Positions 45,523-53,567 of a stretch of 64,000 nucleotides of DNA are shown here, one piece after another. The translations under genes were made by a program, and so were the position numbers. Positions within the stretch are counted from its first letter, which is position 1, and the number at the start of each line of letters is the position of its first letter. The stretch comes from DAOUKH01 sp964291475 (GTDB taxonomy: Bacteria; Chloroflexota; Dehalococcoidia; SHYB01): NCBI GenBank assembly GCA_964291475.2, contig OZ220075.1, forward strand, positions 124,001 through 188,000. Reading direction: 5' to 3'. A model generated the notes under the pieces. The model was not told where the DNA came from, made no database searches, and worked only from the letters and a program-made list of their open reading frames with translations.

Positions 45523-46308
45523 GTGGAGTACATCTTCGAGGTCGGGAACTTCGGCCTCCGCTGGTACAGCGTCCTCGTCGCCGTCGGCCTCGGCATGGGC
45601 GCGTGGATCGCCGCCATCGAGGCCAAGCGGCGCGGCGAAGACCCCAACCACGTCTTCAACGCCCTCCTCATCTGCCTCCCGATGGCGCTGATTTGCGCCC
45701 GCGCCTACCACGTAATCGATGAGTGGAATGAGACCTATTCGGACAACGTAATCAGCGTCCTCTACCTCCATAAGGGTGGCATCGGCATCTACGGCGCGGC
45801 CATCGGCTCCATCCTAGGTCTAGCCATCTACACCCGCTGGCAACGCCTGCCCCTCATGCACTGGCTCGACATCGGTGCGCCGGGCTTCATTCTCGGCCAA
45901 GCCATCGGCCGCTGGGGCAACTTCTTCAACCAGGAGCTCTACGGCACGCCTACCGACCTCCCGTGGGCCATCAACATCGACGCCTCGAAGCGGGCGTCGG
46001 GCTACGAGACCTTCTCCCAGTTCCACCCGCTCTTCCTCTACGAATCGCTCCTCAACCTTGCCGGCCTCGGCGTCATGCTCTACGTCGCCCGGCGCTATGC
46101 CGACCGGCTGAAGGAAGGCGACATCGTCCTCATCTACGGCGTCTGGTACGGCGGGGTACGCCTGGGCCTCGAATGGCTGCGCATCGACAACTGGGTGGCG
46201 GGCGGCTTCCCGGTAGCGGCGGCCATCTCCATCGCGGCCATCGTCATCTGCGGCGGCGTGCTGCTCTACCGCCACTGGTACACGCCCCGGTTCCGGGAAG
46301 CGCCTTAA
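45523..46308 (+). CDS. lgt: Prolipoprotein diacylglyceryl transferase
   Basis: 261 aa from GTG with a GAAAGGGAG ribosome site. Seven hydrophobic spans are apparent. The Lgt signature GIGIYGAAIGSILG, the catalytic loop APGFILGQAIGRWGNFFNQELYG (GRxGNFxNxE) and FHPLFLYESLLNL are all present. It transfers diacylglycerol to the lipobox Cys of prolipoproteins at the cytoplasmic membrane. The lipoproteins in this window (5123, 20249 and 63831) are expected clients. Confidence 0.97.
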   Translation: MEYIFEVGNFGLRWYSVLVAVGLGMGAWIAAIEAKRRGEDPNHVFNALLICLPMALICARAYHVIDEWNETYSDNVISVLYLHKGGIGIYGAAIGSILGLAIYTRWQRLPLMHWLDIGAPGFILGQAIGRWGNFFNQELYGTPTDLPWAINIDASKRASGYETFSQFHPLFLYESLLNLAGLGVMLYVARRYADRLKEGDIVLIYGVWYGGVRLGLEWLRIDNWVAGGFPVAAAISIAAIVICGGVLLYRHWYTPRFREAP

Positions 46309-46455
46309 ACCTCCCTCCGGCAGGAGCACCTTAAACCTCCCTCCCTCCGGGAGGGACTGAGGGCGGGCACGCGCGGCCCGCCCCCGTAGGGCCTAGCGTC
46401 CTCGAATGACGCTCGGTATAGTCTCCCCAGCCATATCCGGCGACGGAGGACATCC
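46309..46455. repeat. Dispersed palindromic repeat after lgt
   Basis: The gap between lgt and trxB holds a copy of the window's dispersed element (CTCCCTCCGGGAGGG palindrome then GCGGGCACGCG). TATAGT at 46417-46422 could be the -10 of trxB. Confidence 0.6.
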
Positions 46456-47379
46456 GTGAGCGACGTATACGACCTCGCCATCATCGGCTCCGGCTTCACC
46501 GGCCTCAGCGCCGGCGTGCAGGCCACGAGGATGGGCATGAAGACCGTCCTGATCGAGCAGGTGATCATGGGCGGTCAGATCCTGAACACCGACTTGGTGG
46601 AGAACTACCCCGGCTTCCCCAAAGGCGTCTCCGGCATGGACCTCATCACCGGCGCCGAGGAGCAGGCGAGCAGCGCCGGCCTCGAATACGGCTTCGGCAT
46701 GGTCACCGGCATCGACACCTCCAAGCAGCCCATCGAGGTGCTCGGCGACGGCGAATCATGGCTCGCCAAGACCGTGATCATCGCCGCCGGTGGTGAGCAC
46801 CGGAAGCTCGGCGTCCCCGGCGAGGCCGAGCTCGAGGGCCGCGGCGTCTCCCACTGCGCCACCTGCGACGGCATGTTCTTCCAAGACCAAGCCGTCGCCG
46901 TCATCGGCGGCGGCGACTCCGCCATGGACGAGGGCCTCTATCTCACCAACATGTGCAGCAAGGTCTACTTCATCGTCCGCGGCGAGGAGTTGACCGGCCT
47001 CAAGGTCCTCCAAGACCGCGTCGCCGAGAACCCGAAGATCGACGTGCTCTACGACACCGTCGTAGACGCCATCAACGGCGACGACTCGGTGAAGGGCCTC
47101 ACGCTGCGCAACGTGAAGACCGAGGAGAAGCGCGAGCTCGAGGTTACCGGCATCTTCGCCTACATCGGCTCCGACCCCGCCACCGCGCCCTTCGCCGCCT
47201 CCGTGCCCACCGACGGCGGCGGCCACGTCAAGGTCGACCTGCGCATGGCCACCGAGATCCCCGGCGTCTTCGCCGCCGGCGAATGCCGCTGGCAATCGAC
47301 CCGCCAGCTCGCCAACTCCGCCGGCGACGGCGTCACCGCCGCCATCGCCGCCTACGAGTGGCTCCAAGCCAACGCCTAG
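46456..47379 (+). CDS. trxB: Thioredoxin reductase (NADPH, FAD-dependent)
   Basis: 307 aa from a GTG with GGAGGA upstream. FAD-binding GSGFTGLSAGVQATRMG, redox-active SHCATCDGMFFQ (CATC), NADPH-binding VIGGGDSAMDEGLYL and the terminal FAD motif VFAAGECRWQSTRQLANSAGDGVTAA are all in place. It reduces thioredoxin in the cytosol. Thioredoxin itself is not in the window. The enzyme could also supply electrons to the UGSC selenoprotein, but nothing in the sequence links them. It is followed by palindromic repeat DNA. Confidence 0.95.
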   Translation: MSDVYDLAIIGSGFTGLSAGVQATRMGMKTVLIEQVIMGGQILNTDLVENYPGFPKGVSGMDLITGAEEQASSAGLEYGFGMVTGIDTSKQPIEVLGDGESWLAKTVIIAAGGEHRKLGVPGEAELEGRGVSHCATCDGMFFQDQAVAVIGGGDSAMDEGLYLTNMCSKVYFIVRGEELTGLKVLQDRVAENPKIDVLYDTVVDAINGDDSVKGLTLRNVKTEEKRELEVTGIFAYIGSDPATAPFAASVPTDGGGHVKVDLRMATEIPGVFAAGECRWQSTRQLANSAGDGVTAAIAAYEWLQANA

Positions 47380-47389
47380 CCGCCGCCAC

Positions 47390-47700
47390 ACCGTCTCGCA
47401 GCCCCTCATCCCTGTAGGGGCGACCCTTGTGGTCGCCCATCCCCTCACAACCACCAACCGCCATCGAAACCCGTCGATCTTTCCCGCGGGAGCTCCCCTT
47501 AACCCTCTCCCCCTCTGGGCGAGCACCTTGAACCTCCCTCCCTCTGGGAGGGACTGAGGGCGGGCACGCGCCGCCAGGCGCGTCGGTGGGGTCGGGTTAG
47601 GAGGTCTTTCCTCTTCTCCCCCCGGGAGAAGATTGAGATGAGGGGCCCCCTCACACCACCACCGGTGACCAAAACCCGCCTCCCGCACGCCCCCACCTCG
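47390..47700. repeat. Palindromic repeat block between trxB and the pcp-like gene
   Basis: Copies of three dispersed palindromic modules: TGTAGGGGCGACCC..GGTCGCCC (47417-47440), the CTCCCTCTGGGAGGGACTGAGGGCGGGCACGCG unit with the CGCGCC..GGCGCG palindrome (47530-47585), and the TTCTCCCCCCGGGAGAAGATTGAGATGAGG unit (47610-47645). The same modules recur at 46309, 56118-57145 and 61434-61665, always in intergenic DNA. TAAACT at 47707-47712 could be the -10 for the next gene. Confidence 0.75.
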
Positions 47701-47722
47701 GCAACGTAAACTGGCAAACGGC

Positions 47723-48331
47723 ATGGACATCATCCTCCTCACCGGCTTCCTCCCCTTCCGTGGCCGCGCCGCCAATGTCTCCGGCGACGTCGCCGCCGCC
47801 CTCGACGGAGCCGTAATCGGCGCCGCCGCCGTCCACGCCCTGCTCATGCCGGTGCACTGGGATGCCCCTCATTCGGCCATCGCCGACGCGCTCGCCGCCA
47901 TTGAGGCCGAGGGCGATCACGCCGTCGCCGTCGTCGGCCTCGGAGAATGCGGCGCGAACGGGAGTGTCCGCGTGGAGACCCGGGCCCGCAACCACCGGGG
48001 CCGCCGATCCGACGAGCGCGGCCTACGGCCCGGGGCCGGTACGCCGTCGGAGTCGGAACCGGGAGGTCCGCCCACGCGTTCGTCGAGTCTGGCAGCAACA
48101 CTCCAGCGCGCCCTAGATGAGGCAGGCGTCGAGCGCATCATCAGCCGCGGCGCCGGACGGTTCCTCTGCGAAGAGGCGCTCTACGTCAGCCTGGGGCTGG
48201 CGCCTCCCGCCGGCTTCGTCCACCTGCCCGCCTACCCCAACGTCCGCGCCGACAAATCGGACCCACGGAACCGCGCCCACTTCCTCGCCATGAAGGGCGC
48301 CGTCGAGGCAGCCCTCGCGGGCCTAGCCTGA
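47723..48331 (+). CDS. Pyroglutamyl-peptidase I-like (C15 family) protein
   Basis: 202 aa. It resembles peptidase family C15: ILLTGFLPFRGRAANVSG at the start, VVGLGECGANGSVRVETRARN with the Glu position, RGAGRFLCEEALY with the nucleophile Cys, and GFVHLPAYPN with the His. The Glu-Cys-His triad is thus kept, though the surroundings are diverged from typical enzymes, and the segment GRRSDERGLRPGAG is unusual. It would remove N-terminal pyroglutamate from peptides in the cytosol. It overlaps the exporter gene by nine bases tail to tail. Confidence 0.72.
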   Translation: MDIILLTGFLPFRGRAANVSGDVAAALDGAVIGAAAVHALLMPVHWDAPHSAIADALAAIEAEGDHAVAVVGLGECGANGSVRVETRARNHRGRRSDERGLRPGAGTPSESEPGGPPTRSSSLAATLQRALDEAGVERIISRGAGRFLCEEALYVSLGLAPPAGFVHLPAYPNVRADKSDPRNRAHFLAMKGAVEAALAGLA

Positions 48332-49852
48332 CTTGCCCGCCGCCCCGGCGACGGGAACGGCCGTCCGCTCCTCTTGCTCCGCGGCCACGGCGGCCCCAAC
48401 GTCGGGCGCGGGACGGTCGCCCTTGAAGAAGGAGAAGACAACGCCGAGCGCGACGAGCCCGCCCATCACGAAGAAGGCGCGGTGCATGCCGGCGAGGAAT
48501 GCCGTCGCGATTGCGTCGCCGCCGGTCTCGGCGACGGCGTCGAGGCGCGGCTCGAAGCCGAACGAGGCCATCGTCACCACGATCACGGCGGTGGCCAGGG
48601 CAATGCTGGTGACGTTGGCCGAGTTGCGCATCAACTGGGTCAGCGCCGTGATGACGCCGTAGCGCGACCGCGGGACGGCGCTCAGGATCGAGCTATTGTT
48701 GGGGGAGCTGAACATCCCAACGCCGGCACTGTTCAGGATCATGAGGGGAATGATCAGTCCGAGCGAAGTGTCCGAATCGAGGACGAACCCGAAGGTGAAG
48801 AGCCCCGCCGCGGACATGCTCAAACCGCCCATGTTGAGTAGCCGCCAGCCGAAGCGGTCGGAGAGCCGCCCGCTCACCGATCCCATGACCGCCAGCGTCG
48901 CCGCGCCGGGGATCAGCATCAGTCCCGCCTCCCGCGCGCTGTAGCCCAGGATGTTCTGCAGGTAGAAGGGCATGACGAAGATCATGGAGGCCGACCCCAT
49001 GAACGAAAGCCAGCCGGCACTCACGCCGAAGGCGACCAGCCGCCGCTTGAAAAGGCGCAGGTCGAGCATGGGGTCCTCGGTCCGCAGCTCCCACCAAATG
49101 AAGGTGGCGATGGCCGCGCCTACCGCGACGAATCCCGTGATGACGGCGGGCGACAGCCAGCCGGCACGGTGGCCGTTCGTCATGACCATCAGGAAGACGA
49201 GGAGCACCGCGCCCGACAGCGCCGCGCCGACCCAGTCGAAGCGCGCGCTCTGGCCCACCGGCTTGTCGCGGGCGAGCACGGCGGAGCTGAGCACGACCGC
49301 CGACGCCAGCAGCGCCACGAGCGCGAAAGGCGCGTTGAAGAAGAACACCGAGCGCCAGCCTAGGCCGGTCACCAGCGCCCCGCCGAGCGCGGGGCCGACG
49401 ATCATGCCCGTGCCGACGACGCTCAGGTGGGAGCCCAGGGCCTTGCCGCGCTCCGCGCCGGGAAAGACGGACAGCACCGCCGCCATGGCGTTCGCCTGGA
49501 TCATTGCCGAGCCGATCCCCTGGAACAGCTTCGCCCCGATGAGCATGCCCATGCTCTGCGCGGAGCCCGCGGCCAGGGCGCCGAGGCAGAAGATCGCCAG
49601 GCCGGCCATATAGACCCGCTTGCGGTCCGTCGTGTCGCCGAGCCGCGCCATGGGGAGCAGCAGGATGCTGATCATCAGCGCATGGCCGATGGTGACCCAC
49701 TGCACGGTCGGGAGGTCGCTTTCGAAGTGATCGGCGATGCTCGGCAGCGCGACGTTGACGCTCCCCATGTCCATGACCGACATGAAGGTGCCGATGGCGA
49801 TCGTCCCGAAGACGAGCCACTTCCGCGTTCCGGCGTCCTGGAAGGCCCTCAT
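48323..49852 (-). CDS. MFS exporter, DHA2 (EmrB/QacA) family
   Basis: 509 aa with about 14 hydrophobic spans. The N-terminal WLVFGTIAIGTFMSVMDMGSVNVALPSIA (motif D1, Asp in span 1), LLLPMARLGDTTDRKRVYMAGL (motif A) and VGTGMIVGPALGGALVTGLGWRSVFFFN (motif C, antiporter) are typical of drug or metabolite/proton antiporters. The substrate is unknown. It is first of a minus-strand set together with TusA-like and NifS-like genes only by proximity. The start is at 49852. Confidence 0.92.
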   Translation of the reverse strand: MRAFQDAGTRKWLVFGTIAIGTFMSVMDMGSVNVALPSIADHFESDLPTVQWVTIGHALMISILLLPMARLGDTTDRKRVYMAGLAIFCLGALAAGSAQSMGMLIGAKLFQGIGSAMIQANAMAAVLSVFPGAERGKALGSHLSVVGTGMIVGPALGGALVTGLGWRSVFFFNAPFALVALLASAVVLSSAVLARDKPVGQSARFDWVGAALSGAVLLVFLMVMTNGHRAGWLSPAVITGFVAVGAAIATFIWWELRTEDPMLDLRLFKRRLVAFGVSAGWLSFMGSASMIFVMPFYLQNILGYSAREAGLMLIPGAATLAVMGSVSGRLSDRFGWRLLNMGGLSMSAAGLFTFGFVLDSDTSLGLIIPLMILNSAGVGMFSSPNNSSILSAVPRSRYGVITALTQLMRNSANVTSIALATAVIVVTMASFGFEPRLDAVAETGGDAIATAFLAGMHRAFFVMGGLVALGVVFSFFKGDRPAPDVGAAVAAEQEERTAVPVAGAAGKSG

Positions 49853-49882
49853 TTCGCGCGCGTCAGCCTCGGGCCGTTCCGT

Positions 49883-50128
49883 TCATGCCTTGCGGATCAG
49901 CGCCCGGTAGACGCCGCCCTCGTGGGTGAGCGCCAGCAGCGTGTTCCCCGTCCTTGCGCACCACGCCGGGAAGTCTTCCTCGACACCCTCGTCGTCGGAC
50001 AGCACCTCGATGACCCCGCCCGGCGCCATTGACCGGATGCGCTTCGCCGTCTCCCACACGGGCACGGGACAACAGAGGCCGATCGTGTCCAGGGTCTCGT
50101 CCGGCGCGGCCGGTTCAAGGCTTGTCAT
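49883..50128 (-). CDS. TusA-family sulfurtransferase (SirA-like)
   Basis: 81 aa from ATG 50128, 20 bp downstream of the NifS-like gene. The signature DTIGLCCPVPVWETAKRIRSM contains the CPxP motif with the active-site Cys, and the rest (GGVIEVLSDDEGVEEDFPAWCARTGNTLLAL) matches the TusA fold. TusA takes a persulfide from a cysteine desulfurase and passes it on for tRNA thiolation or other sulfur delivery. Pairing with the NifS-like gene supports that role, although that protein lacks the PLP lysine. Confidence 0.85.
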   Translation of the reverse strand: MTSLEPAAPDETLDTIGLCCPVPVWETAKRIRSMAPGGVIEVLSDDEGVEEDFPAWCARTGNTLLALTHEGGVYRALIRKA

Positions 50129-50147
50129 GTCCGTATCCGTCTCGAGG

Positions 50148-51317
50148 TCACGCGAACGGCGAGAGCGACCGCAGCCGCTCGATGGCCCGCGGCAGCTCCG
50201 CGAGGAAGTAGTCGACCTCGGCTTCCGTCGTCTCCGCGCCCACGCTGGCAACGAGCGAGCCGGAGCGCATCTCCGTGCCCAGGCCGATGGCTTCGAGGAC
50301 GTGCGAAGCCGTCTCCGTCCTCCCGGAGCACGCCGTGCCGCTGGCGGCGTAGACGTTCGCGTTCATCGACAACTCCAGCAGCAGGCTCTCCGCCTCGACG
50401 CGGTCGACAACGCAGCTGGCGTGATGAGGAAGGCGGCGCTCGGGATGCCCCGTCACGCGGACGCCGTCCCACGCCCGAAAGGCGTCGATCATCTTGTGGC
50501 GCAGCCTTCGCGCGGCCTCCACTCGTTCGGACATATGGGCGCGGGCCAAGTCGGCGGCGGCGCCGAAGCCCACGATGGCGGGGACGTTCTCCGTGCCGGC
50601 CCGCCGGCCCGACTCCTGGGTGCCGCCTTCCAGGAGCGCCGGCCAGCGCAGCCCGCGTCTACTATACAGCGCCCCCGCGCCCTTCGGCCCGCCGAACATG
50701 TGCGCCGACAGCGTCATCAGCGACGCGCCCAGCGCCTCGGCGTCGACGGGGATGATGCCGGCCGCGTTGGTGGCGTCGACGTGCAGCGGCGCGCCCCGCT
50801 CGCGGCAGATGATCCCGACCTCGCCGATCGGCTCGATGGTGCCGATTTCGTTGCTCGCCAGGGTCATGGTGACCAGCGCGGTGTCCTCGTTCACCGCGGC
50901 GCGGACCGCGTCCAAGTCGATGACCCCGTCGGAATCGACGCCGACGGTGACCACCTCGAACCCCGCCCGCTCCAGCGTCCGGCACGGCGCGAGGACGGAA
51001 ACGTGCTCGACCGCCGACGTCACCACCCGCCGCCCCCGGACCGGCGCGCCGGGCATGAGCAGGCCCTTGACGGCCCAGTTGTTGCTCTCCGTGGCCCCGG
51101 AGGTAAAGGTGACCTCCTCCGGCGCCGCCCCGACGAGCGCGGCCACCGGCGCGCGCGCCGCCTCCACCGCGTCGAGCGCCTCCTCGGCGGGCGGATAGGC
51201 GCTCTGCGGGTTGTGAAAGCGGGGACCGGACAGATACGGCCGCATCGCCTCCACGACCTCAGGCGCGCAGGGCGTCGTGGCAATGTGGTCGAGGTAGACC
51301 GGAGGTCGCGCCGTCAT
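50148..51317 (-). CDS. NifS/IscS-like cysteine desulfurase with Met at the PLP-lysine position
   Basis: 389 aa, class V aminotransferase fold: VYLDHIATTPCAPEVVEAMRPYL, TSGATESNNWAVKG, HVDATNAAGIIPVDAEALG and the persulfide-loop Cys in ASGTACSGRTETASHVL. The PLP-binding motif, normally SxHKxxGPKG, reads SAHMFGGPKGAG, with Met207 where the Schiff-base Lys should be (ATG for AAG). Unless this is a base error, it cannot form the internal aldimine. The gene is followed 20 bp later by TusA, its usual acceptor. It may be a decayed enzyme, a carrier, or a miscalled base. Confidence 0.85.
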   Translation of the reverse strand: MTARPPVYLDHIATTPCAPEVVEAMRPYLSGPRFHNPQSAYPPAEEALDAVEAARAPVAALVGAAPEEVTFTSGATESNNWAVKGLLMPGAPVRGRRVVTSAVEHVSVLAPCRTLERAGFEVVTVGVDSDGVIDLDAVRAAVNEDTALVTMTLASNEIGTIEPIGEVGIICRERGAPLHVDATNAAGIIPVDAEALGASLMTLSAHMFGGPKGAGALYSRRGLRWPALLEGGTQESGRRAGTENVPAIVGFGAAADLARAHMSERVEAARRLRHKMIDAFRAWDGVRVTGHPERRLPHHASCVVDRVEAESLLLELSMNANVYAASGTACSGRTETASHVLEAIGLGTEMRSGSLVASVGAETTEAEVDYFLAELPRAIERLRSLSPFA

Positions 51318-51347
51318 GCGGCTATTGTAGCCCTTGGGCGCGGCCCG

Positions 51348-52442
51348 CTAGTTGATGCGGTAGACCGCCTTGGCCGTGTCCCAGGTGGCCTTGCGCACGA
51401 CGTCGTCGCTCGCGCCGGCGAAGATGTGCCGGACGGCCTCTTCGGTGTGGGGGAAGGTGCCGTCGGCGTGGGGGTAGTCGGCGGCCCACATGACGTTGTC
51501 GACGCCGATCTCCGGAATCAGCTTCACGCCGATGGCTTCCTCCTGGAAGGTTGCGTACATCTGCCGCTTGAACAGCTCGCGGGGGTCCATAGAGAGCGGG
51601 ATGTCGATCATCGAGCCGTAGGTCTTGCGCTCGAAGGCCAGCCGTTCCAGCACGTAGGGGATCCAGCCGATGCCCGACTCGCCCAGCACGAGCTTGAAGT
51701 TCGGGTTGCGCTCCAACATGCCGGAAAAGATCGCCTGGGCCAGTATCTCGGTCATCTGCAGTTGCACTAGCGCCGTCCGCATTGGTGCGGTCCAGTCCCT
51801 CTTTATGCCTCCGATGCCCCCGCCGCCGCCGCCAATGTGGACGCTGATCACCAGGCCCGCCTCCGCGGCGGCGGTCCAGACCGGGTCCCATGCCGGCTCA
51901 TAGATCGGCGCCGTCGCGCTGTGTACCTCGAAGATGGCGCCGCGCAGACCAAGCCGGTTGACGTGTTCGACCTCCGCCAGGGTCTCCCTCGGGTCGGTCG
52001 AGGGCAGGGTCGCCAGCGACACGAGGCGGTCCGGCGCCGCCGCGACGAACTCGGCGAGCCAATCGTTCATGGCGTGCATACAGGCAGCCTGGAGGGCGCC
52101 GTCGTCAAAACTCCAGTCGAGGAAGTTGTAGATGACCTGGGCATAGATGCCGTCGCGGTCCATGTCTTCCAGCCGGTACCTTGCGGTCGACGGGCGCCAG
52201 ACGTCGGGCTCCGGCTCCTCGGCAAGGCCGATCTCGTCGAAGACGACCTTGCGGCCGTCGGCGCGCTTCGTCCCGTAGATGCCCCAGCGCCTTCCCTCAC
52301 GGAACCAGACCGGCCCCGTCTCGGTCTGGACTACCTGGGGCGCGGCCTCCTTGAACTTGGCAGGGACGCGCTCCTGCCACATGTTCGGGGGAACGTAGCA
52401 GAGGTCCATGTGGTCGTCGCTGGAGATGTACTTGTATTCCAT
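51348..52442 (-). CDS. Amidohydrolase-2 family metal-dependent hydrolase
   Basis: 364 aa. TIM-barrel hydrolases of the ACMSD/LigW type are indicated by ISSDDHMDLCYVPPNMW (DxH-like metal site), MDRDGIYAQVIYNFLDWSF, AGLVISVHIGGGGGG (His ligand), LVLGESGIGWIPYVLERL and VMWAADYPHADGTFP (late Asp). Members decarboxylate or hydrate aromatic or related acids in the cytosol. It lies just upstream of the NifS-like gene on the same strand and divergent from the second PPOX pair. The substrate is unknown. Confidence 0.88.
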   Translation of the reverse strand: MEYKYISSDDHMDLCYVPPNMWQERVPAKFKEAAPQVVQTETGPVWFREGRRWGIYGTKRADGRKVVFDEIGLAEEPEPDVWRPSTARYRLEDMDRDGIYAQVIYNFLDWSFDDGALQAACMHAMNDWLAEFVAAAPDRLVSLATLPSTDPRETLAEVEHVNRLGLRGAIFEVHSATAPIYEPAWDPVWTAAAEAGLVISVHIGGGGGGIGGIKRDWTAPMRTALVQLQMTEILAQAIFSGMLERNPNFKLVLGESGIGWIPYVLERLAFERKTYGSMIDIPLSMDPRELFKRQMYATFQEEAIGVKLIPEIGVDNVMWAADYPHADGTFPHTEEAVRHIFAGASDDVVRKATWDTAKAVYRIN

Positions 52443-52616
52443 CGAGTGCTCCTCGGCTCGGGGCGCCGCTCATTCTAGGCGAGCCGCCGCGGCGACGCCA
52501 AGCGCGTCCTAGTAGGAAGCGCGCGCCGTTTGTGGCATAGTGGCGGGCGCGCCGGCGGCCCATCGTCCGGCGCGCAACCGCGCCCGCTCCGTAAGACGGA
52601 AACGAGGAGGCAGCCC

Positions 52617-53104
52617 ATGAGCCACCACGACCACGACCCTGTCCCTGAAGATGCCCAGGACTTCATGAAGAACAACGGCCGCACCTTCATGATCACCAAG
52701 CGCAAGGACGGCTCGCCGACGGCCCACCCATGGCGAGCTGGTACGGCGGCTTCCTCTACCTGAACATGTACAAGGCCAGCATCAAGTCGAAGAACCTCGA
52801 CCGCGACCCCCGAATCTGCTGCGTCGTCACCAACCGCTCCGACGACGTCGACCTCGAGGCCGCCGTCTACCGGGCCACGGGCAGGAAGCTCACCGTCGAC
52901 GAGGTATTCGCCGAGCGAGTCACCGATGGCCTGGCGTGGGCCCGCAACCCTCGGTCGGAGGGCTCCCAGGAGCAGCCCGACATTCCCGACGAGGACAAGC
53001 GCAAGATCGGCGACACGGCGGGCCGGATCAAGCGGGGCGTGCGCGTGATCTGGGAGCTCACCGCGAACAAAGCCGGCCTGATCCAGAACGTGCGGGAGGG
53101 CTAA
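52617..53104 (+). CDS. PPOX-class protein, type A of the second pair (one-base frameshift)
   Basis: ATG 52617 has GAGGAGG upstream and the protein opens MSHHDHDPVPEDAQDFMKNNGRTFMITKRKDGSPTAHP, a clear paralogue of the type A protein at 38269. At 52727-52729 one C is missing, and the frame then reads WRAG instead of the expected MASWYGGFLYLNM, which begins in the next frame. The continuation ends at 53104; restoring a base gives 162 aa. The following type B gene begins 2 bases later, exactly as in the first pair. A sequencing indel or recent inactivation are both possible. Confidence 0.78.
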
Positions 53105-53106
53105 CC

Positions 53107-53548
53107 ATGCCGCGAGAACATCCCACCATCAAGATGACCCCGGACGAGATCGCTGCGTTCGTCTCGACGCAGACGCGCTGCATTCTCGGGACCCTCGACG
53201 CCGAGGGCGGCCCCTGGGGCGACGCCGCCGCCACCGTCCTCAGCAACGGCGCGCTGCACTTCCGCGTGCCCGCCTCCTCGGCCTCCGCCGCCAACATCGC
53301 GGGCGACGACCGCGTCGTCTGCGTCTTCGAGGAGCACCCCGAGGACACCGGCTACTACACCATCAAGGGCGCAATCATCCACGGTCACGCCGCGCCCTCC
53401 GACGACGCGGAGGCCAAGGCGGCGCTCGACGGCATCCCCGACCCGGTGACCCGCGCCCCCGAACCCGGCGGCGCGACCTTCACCGTCGGCCTCCGACGAC
53501 ACCGCGAGTTTCGACTTCGCCAAGATCAAGCGCCGCTTCGAACAGTAG
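53107..53548 (+). CDS. PPOX-class protein, type B of the second pair (one-base frameshift)
   Basis: It starts at 53107 (MPREHPTIKMTPDEIAAFVS) and is paralogous to the type B protein at 38706 (GTLDAEGGPWGDAAATVLSNGALHFRVP, TGYYTIKGAIIHGHA). Near 53493 one extra C shifts the frame. The expected ending DDTASFDFAKIKRRFEQ lies in the next frame and stops at 53548. The corrected length is 146 aa. The fused CoA-transferase starts 19 bases later with its own GGAGG site. Confidence 0.78.
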
Positions 53549-53567
53549 CCGCCCCACGGAGGACGTT

